A stretch of 8,614 bases of DNA from Microthrixaceae bacterium (GTDB lineage Bacteria > Actinomycetota > Acidimicrobiia > Acidimicrobiales > Acidimicrobilacustridaceae), in assembly GCA_023264915.1 (NCBI GenBank), contig JAHFUU010000071.1, positions 1-8,614 on the forward strand, written 5' to 3'. Both the position numbers and the translations under genes were made by a program. Shown here one piece after another: positions 6,501 through 8,614 of this stretch (positions within the stretch are counted from its first letter, which is position 1; the number at the start of each line of letters is the position of its first letter). Under the pieces are notes generated by a model. The model worked only from the letters and a program-made list of their open reading frames with translations, ran no database searches and had not been told where the DNA came from.

Positions 6501-8614
6501 CTACGAGGTGGGCGGGTGCTGCGGTGGACGGCGATGTCCGAACCGCCTGGGAGCCGCCCTCCCGGCAGGACGAGTCGATAGTGATGCGGTTCCCCAAGCA
6601 GAAGGTGACCAACGTGTCCCTGTCGAGCCTGCTCGAACCCGGATATGACGCGGTCAAGCGGGTTCTGGTCGTGGTCGGGGACAAGGTCCAGACGGTGAAC
6701 CTGCGGAGCCAGCAACCCTGCCCGCTGGCTCCGAACAAGGGCTGCCGGACCGCGTCTGTCGACGTGGAGCCAACTGAGACCGACCATGTCGAGATCCGCA
6801 TCACCGGCTTCGATACTGAGTCGGCAGGCAAGGCACGGGTGGACGAGGTCGTGGTGAACGGGGCGCGGAACGCTCTGTCGGTCGGGTCCGGCCAGCTCGA
6901 CAGCTGCCACGACATCGGGTTGAAGGTGACCGACAACAAGAACCAGGCTCACCCGGTTCCCGTGAAGCTGCTGGGCACCCTCGATGATCTGCTCTCGGGG
7001 CGCACGGTCAAGTTCGAGTCCTGTGCCGACGTTCGGCTTGCCAGCGGCTGGCACCTCCTCGACAGCGGCGGTGGATCCGCGGTCGACAGCGTCAGGCTCA
7101 TCGCGACCGACGGGAAGGCAGATGTCCACCCGGTGGGTCAGCGGCCAACTGTCGCCGTGGACACGCAGACCCCGACCCGCGTGAACGTCACTGCCGACAG
7201 CACCGACGGCGCCGTGGTGTTGCTCGAGCAGTCCTTCGCACGCTCGTGGGTGGCCCGGGTCAACGGCGAGCCAGCCGTTGGTGCCACGCCACTTGACACC
7301 CTGAACGGCTGGCGGATCGAGAAGGCAGGCAAGCTTGACATCGAGCTCGTCTACGGCGGTCAGTTCAGCTACAACGTCGCGCTGTTCCTCACTGCGCTGG
7401 GGGTGGTCATCTGCGCAGCGCTCGTGTTCTACCGGCCACCGGTGACCCGCGCCGGAACCCAGCAGTCAAGGACTGAGGACCGCTGGGTGGCACCGGTCGG
7501 CCCCGAGCCCGGGGAGAGGCGCGTCTCGACCAAGGCTCTGGTCGGGACCTCGATCTTCGCTGCGGTGGTGGCCTACCTGCTCGCGGGGTTCGGCTTCGCC
7601 ATCGTGCTCGCTGCGATAGCGGTCGCGGTGTTCGTCTACCGGGTCGATCCGGGCCGGCCCGCTGCGATGGGAGCGTTCGTGCTCCTCATGCTCGCCGCGG
7701 TGGCAACTGTGCTCGAGGTGGTGCCTGGGCCAGCTGATCCGAACCTCAACTTCGGCGTGGCGCGGCCCATCACGACGTTGCTCGGGACGATGGTCGGCGC
7801 GCTCACCGCCACTGCTGTCGCTCTCTTCGCCGTCACCGAACGCTCGACTGAGCCCGCCCAGCCCTGGTTCGCGTTCCAGGACCGCAGAGCCTTCTGGGGC
7901 AGGCTCGCCCGATCGCTGCCGCCCCTGGCCGATCGTTGGGCACCGGTGGTGCTGGCAAGCCTCGTTGCTGGCGCCCTGGCTTACATGCTGGGGCCGCCTC
8001 CGCTGTCGGCGGTCTATGACGTTCTTGTCCGAAGCGTGCGAGCGGGGACCCAGTACTCCCTGACCGGCGCGAGTGGCGAGCCGACAGCCGTCATCCCGCC
8101 GTTGGCTCCGGGCCTGGCTGCGTTCGGCCCGCTGTCAGGTCCGGTGCTGCGGTGCATGCTGGCCATGGGTGCGGTGTTGGTCGTCGCGCGAACCACCTAT
8201 CGCCGGCTGGGGTACCGGGCCGCCGTCGGGGCCGCGTTCGTGGCCGCGGTCCTGCCTGCGGTCTGGGGGGTCCAGCTGGCCGTGTCTGTCGCGGGCCTCG
8301 CGGTGCTGGGCGCTGCGGGTCTCGCCCAGCCACCGCGGCTGACGTTGCGGCGCGCGTTCGGAGCCGGTTTGTGCTGTGGCATCGCGGGTCTCGCAAGGCC
8401 CGACGCGGCCCTCCTGTGCGTGCCCGTCCTGATCGTGTGGATCCTGTGGAGCGGCTTGGACGGCCGCAGCGTGGCGCGGGCGGCGACGATCGCGGTTGTG
8501 GCGGCGGTGGCGATGTCGCCTTGGTTGACCTTTGTCCGCGCGAACTTCCAGACGTGGCTCCCCACCGACTCATGGGCATCGGCTCTCGGCGACCCCAACG
8601 CCGGTGATCGTCTG
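3539..8614 (+). CDS. aftD: AftD/DUF3367-type GT-C arabinofuranosyltransferase fused to a second GT-C-like module (3'-partial)
   Basis: One continuous frame of 1692 codons, still open at the right edge; every codon was read and no stop was found. Residues 1-50 are a basic cytosolic leader. Residues ~54-463 form a multi-helix GT-C core. Its first outer loop is GDNRFEQYFNP with candidate catalytic acid D78, followed by LSIWD (95-99). Further AftD-family marks are APGNVDTPG (222-230), FRNTYK (405-410), a PEYW/LILP/GWVGDD stretch just after the core, and LLRNDLDW. Residues ~464-1280 are a large outer domain. It contains two discoidin/CBM-like modules: ~740-895 with ALDGDPSTVW, and ~975-1109 with AVDGDVRTAW. 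It ends in NGWRI (1256-1260) and a helix (1282-1298), where a typical AftD of about 1400 residues would finish. In mycobacteria AftD adds alpha-1,3-arabinofuranose from decaprenyl-phosphoryl arabinose to cell-wall arabinan; the sugar used here is inferred. Residues ~1330-1692 add more helices and a PMT/ArnT-like module. It is coupled to the acyltransferase by ATGA. Confidence 0.9.
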   Translation, partial: MTAVGQIGSVRDGDAQGGAGAAGRRRVVPQRRRNTGGAGGMRRAWKWYGERLWPTVVLLGVVAATATLTNSAGRYVGDNRFEQYFNPARRVAKTLSIWDASRGLGRVREDFWPGTTFPLAALRALGTSPILTEHLWHALAITVAGMGMVQVLRIFRPRVGAEHLLAAALMAFGPFSASFLTPFSNLYFQYALAPWFVWVFYRGLHSEHSWRWAAAFALLVLAPGNVDTPGLIYNLMPLVAVVVYVVFVERSVRFRHFMGFVARAGPLALLVNAAVLVKIYQGAATYGQRLNDTESADISFRASSWTESLRGLGNWLSYYRESGQLLKPQGALYFSNWVVIVCTFVPAVMAVGVLWLSRWRPRILFAMMALTSLVVLVGAYPLNEPSPLGSQVYRAFTNVTAFFVFRNTYKAGAGMVMGISALFGVGTVALVRRVWHRGRDRQLALIPALGVVAALFVAAFPFWSNNLYNPTQQSVELPEYWVNALKYLDEQPDAARVLILPATSRSRYRWGWVGDDIFDAFLARPHAVATGVTLSTPLGANLLEAVSNEASNPAYKPGTLAPILRRLGMSRVLLRNDLDWQSLHRPRPADYQGLRDDPDFRRVTAFGSAGENTASAEDRGASADLERKLPPVEVWELKTRVSDVVRVEAPQPSLVVSGDGWAWGPLAEAGVLGSAGPVEYSGSISTDRLRELTEAGSPVAITDTNRRRLRVLLSYEPDYSHTLGADQNLDRPAQTLFSGPGTQSVAWFEGATAIDTSGTPRPVGGSQPWYRSANALDGDPSTVWLMRRNDAGRTVTMTLREPKEVSHAVFTVADVDRNDQGITRARLRFSDGSEEIVNLGLGAINNAMRTRTVPVTLTPRQTSSIELTLLEAEGDSPTVGLADVAFDGIDLTEYVQAPDDVFAAAAADPSLEALIEKSPMSYTFTRSVGDGPITEETAVRRRFRTAGDRSFAVQGKVRITPTSSDAAIDRLAGPTVGAYGSSRADGSPTRWAGAAVDGDVRTAWEPPSRQDESIVMRFPKQKVTNVSLSSLLEPGYDAVKRVLVVVGDKVQTVNLRSQQPCPLAPNKGCRTASVDVEPTETDHVEIRITGFDTESAGKARVDEVVVNGARNALSVGSGQLDSCHDIGLKVTDNKNQAHPVPVKLLGTLDDLLSGRTVKFESCADVRLASGWHLLDSGGGSAVDSVRLIATDGKADVHPVGQRPTVAVDTQTPTRVNVTADSTDGAVVLLEQSFARSWVARVNGEPAVGATPLDTLNGWRIEKAGKLDIELVYGGQFSYNVALFLTALGVVICAALVFYRPPVTRAGTQQSRTEDRWVAPVGPEPGERRVSTKALVGTSIFAAVVAYLLAGFGFAIVLAAIAVAVFVYRVDPGRPAAMGAFVLLMLAAVATVLEVVPGPADPNLNFGVARPITTLLGTMVGALTATAVALFAVTERSTEPAQPWFAFQDRRAFWGRLARSLPPLADRWAPVVLASLVAGALAYMLGPPPLSAVYDVLVRSVRAGTQYSLTGASGEPTAVIPPLAPGLAAFGPLSGPVLRCMLAMGAVLVVARTTYRRLGYRAAVGAAFVAAVLPAVWGVQLAVSVAGLAVLGAAGLAQPPRLTLRRAFGAGLCCGIAGLARPDAALLCVPVLIVWILWSGLDGRSVARAATIAVVAAVAMSPWLTFVRANFQTWLPTDSWASALGDPNAGDRL
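7922..8614 (+). other. C-terminal PMT/ArnT-like (GT39/GT83-type) GT-C module of the fusion protein, truncated by window end
   Basis: This is the part of the large frame from about residue 1462. A first helix (1467-1486) leads to an outer loop with VYDVL (1492-1496), RAGTQYSLTG (1501-1510), PTA (1515-1517) and PPLAPGLAAF (1520-1529). This resembles the Y..lA..la.G..Y...PPlyP.llA loop of polyprenyl-phosphate-sugar-dependent GT-C transferases. Further on come GIAGLARPDAALL (1614-1625) and SPWLTFVR (1660-1667), then WASALGDPN (1679-1687), matching the G.la.l.Rp.al and PW..RN...G.NP pattern of that group. The DE pair that normally precedes the loop tyrosine is not seen, so catalysis is uncertain. 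Helices at ~1332-1366, 1378-1394 and 1410-1431 connect it to the AftD part. The missing C-terminus lies beyond the window. Confidence 0.6.

Noticed and set aside
6301..7129. Two overlapping antisense frames (6301-6939 and 6482-7129)
   Set aside because: They overlap each other and the outer domain of the fusion protein; no motifs are seen, and the sense frame is continuous there.
7380..7930. Possible lost stop or frameshift joining two separate genes
   Set aside because: Read codon by codon, the frame stays open with normal high-GC codon use and coherent helices and linkers on both sides, so no break can be shown from this sequence. The point is kept as a check in the fusion finding.
1..8614. 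tRNA, rRNA, CRISPR array, insertion sequence, attachment site or riboswitch
   Set aside because: I saw no regularly spaced repeats, no terminal inverted repeats with a transposase, and no tRNA-like cloverleaf. Nearly the entire window is coding, with a single 152-bp spacer.

Overview
The window is high-GC DNA with strong third-position G/C, short or overlapping gene junctions, and a cell-envelope gene set that points to an actinobacterium (Actinomycetota). An AftD-type arabinofuranosyltransferase homologue sits in a non-canonical neighbourhood. A lineage outside the classical mycolate-bearing genera, such as Acidimicrobiia, is plausible, but this is inference and the window contains no phylogenetic marker.

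Layout, all genes on the + strand. Positions 1-145 are a leader with a perfect 12-bp palindrome. Positions 146-964 encode a small class I SAM-dependent methyltransferase, whose stop codon lies inside a 15-bp tandem duplication that supplies a second in-frame stop. Positions 965-1116 are a 152-bp spacer with two hairpins and a weak promoter-like element. Positions 1117-2187 encode a single-pass membrane protein with a concanavalin A-like beta-sandwich domain and a low-complexity tail. Positions 2184-3542 encode a polytopic acyltransferase-3 family O-acyltransferase. Positions 3539-8614 are one uninterrupted reading frame of at least 1692 codons that runs off the right edge. It encodes an AftD/DUF3367-type GT-C glycosyltransferase continuing into a second polytopic module that resembles PMT/ArnT-type (GT39/GT83-like) GT-C enzymes. 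I checked this frame codon by codon and found no stop.

The last three genes form a tight translationally coupled operon (GTGA overlap at 2184, ATGA overlap at 3539). All three products are membrane proteins that would meet at the outer face of the cytoplasmic membrane. Together they suggest assembly and decoration of a lipid-linked surface glycan: polymerisation with polyprenyl-phosphate-linked sugars (AftD-like and fused GT-C modules), O-acylation (acyltransferase), and glycan recognition or scaffolding (anchored lectin-like protein). The methyltransferase just upstream could supply a methyl modification, but it is separated by a spacer that may hold its own promoter. The most notable point is the double GT-C fusion protein and its coupling to an acyltransferase and an anchored lectin-like protein.
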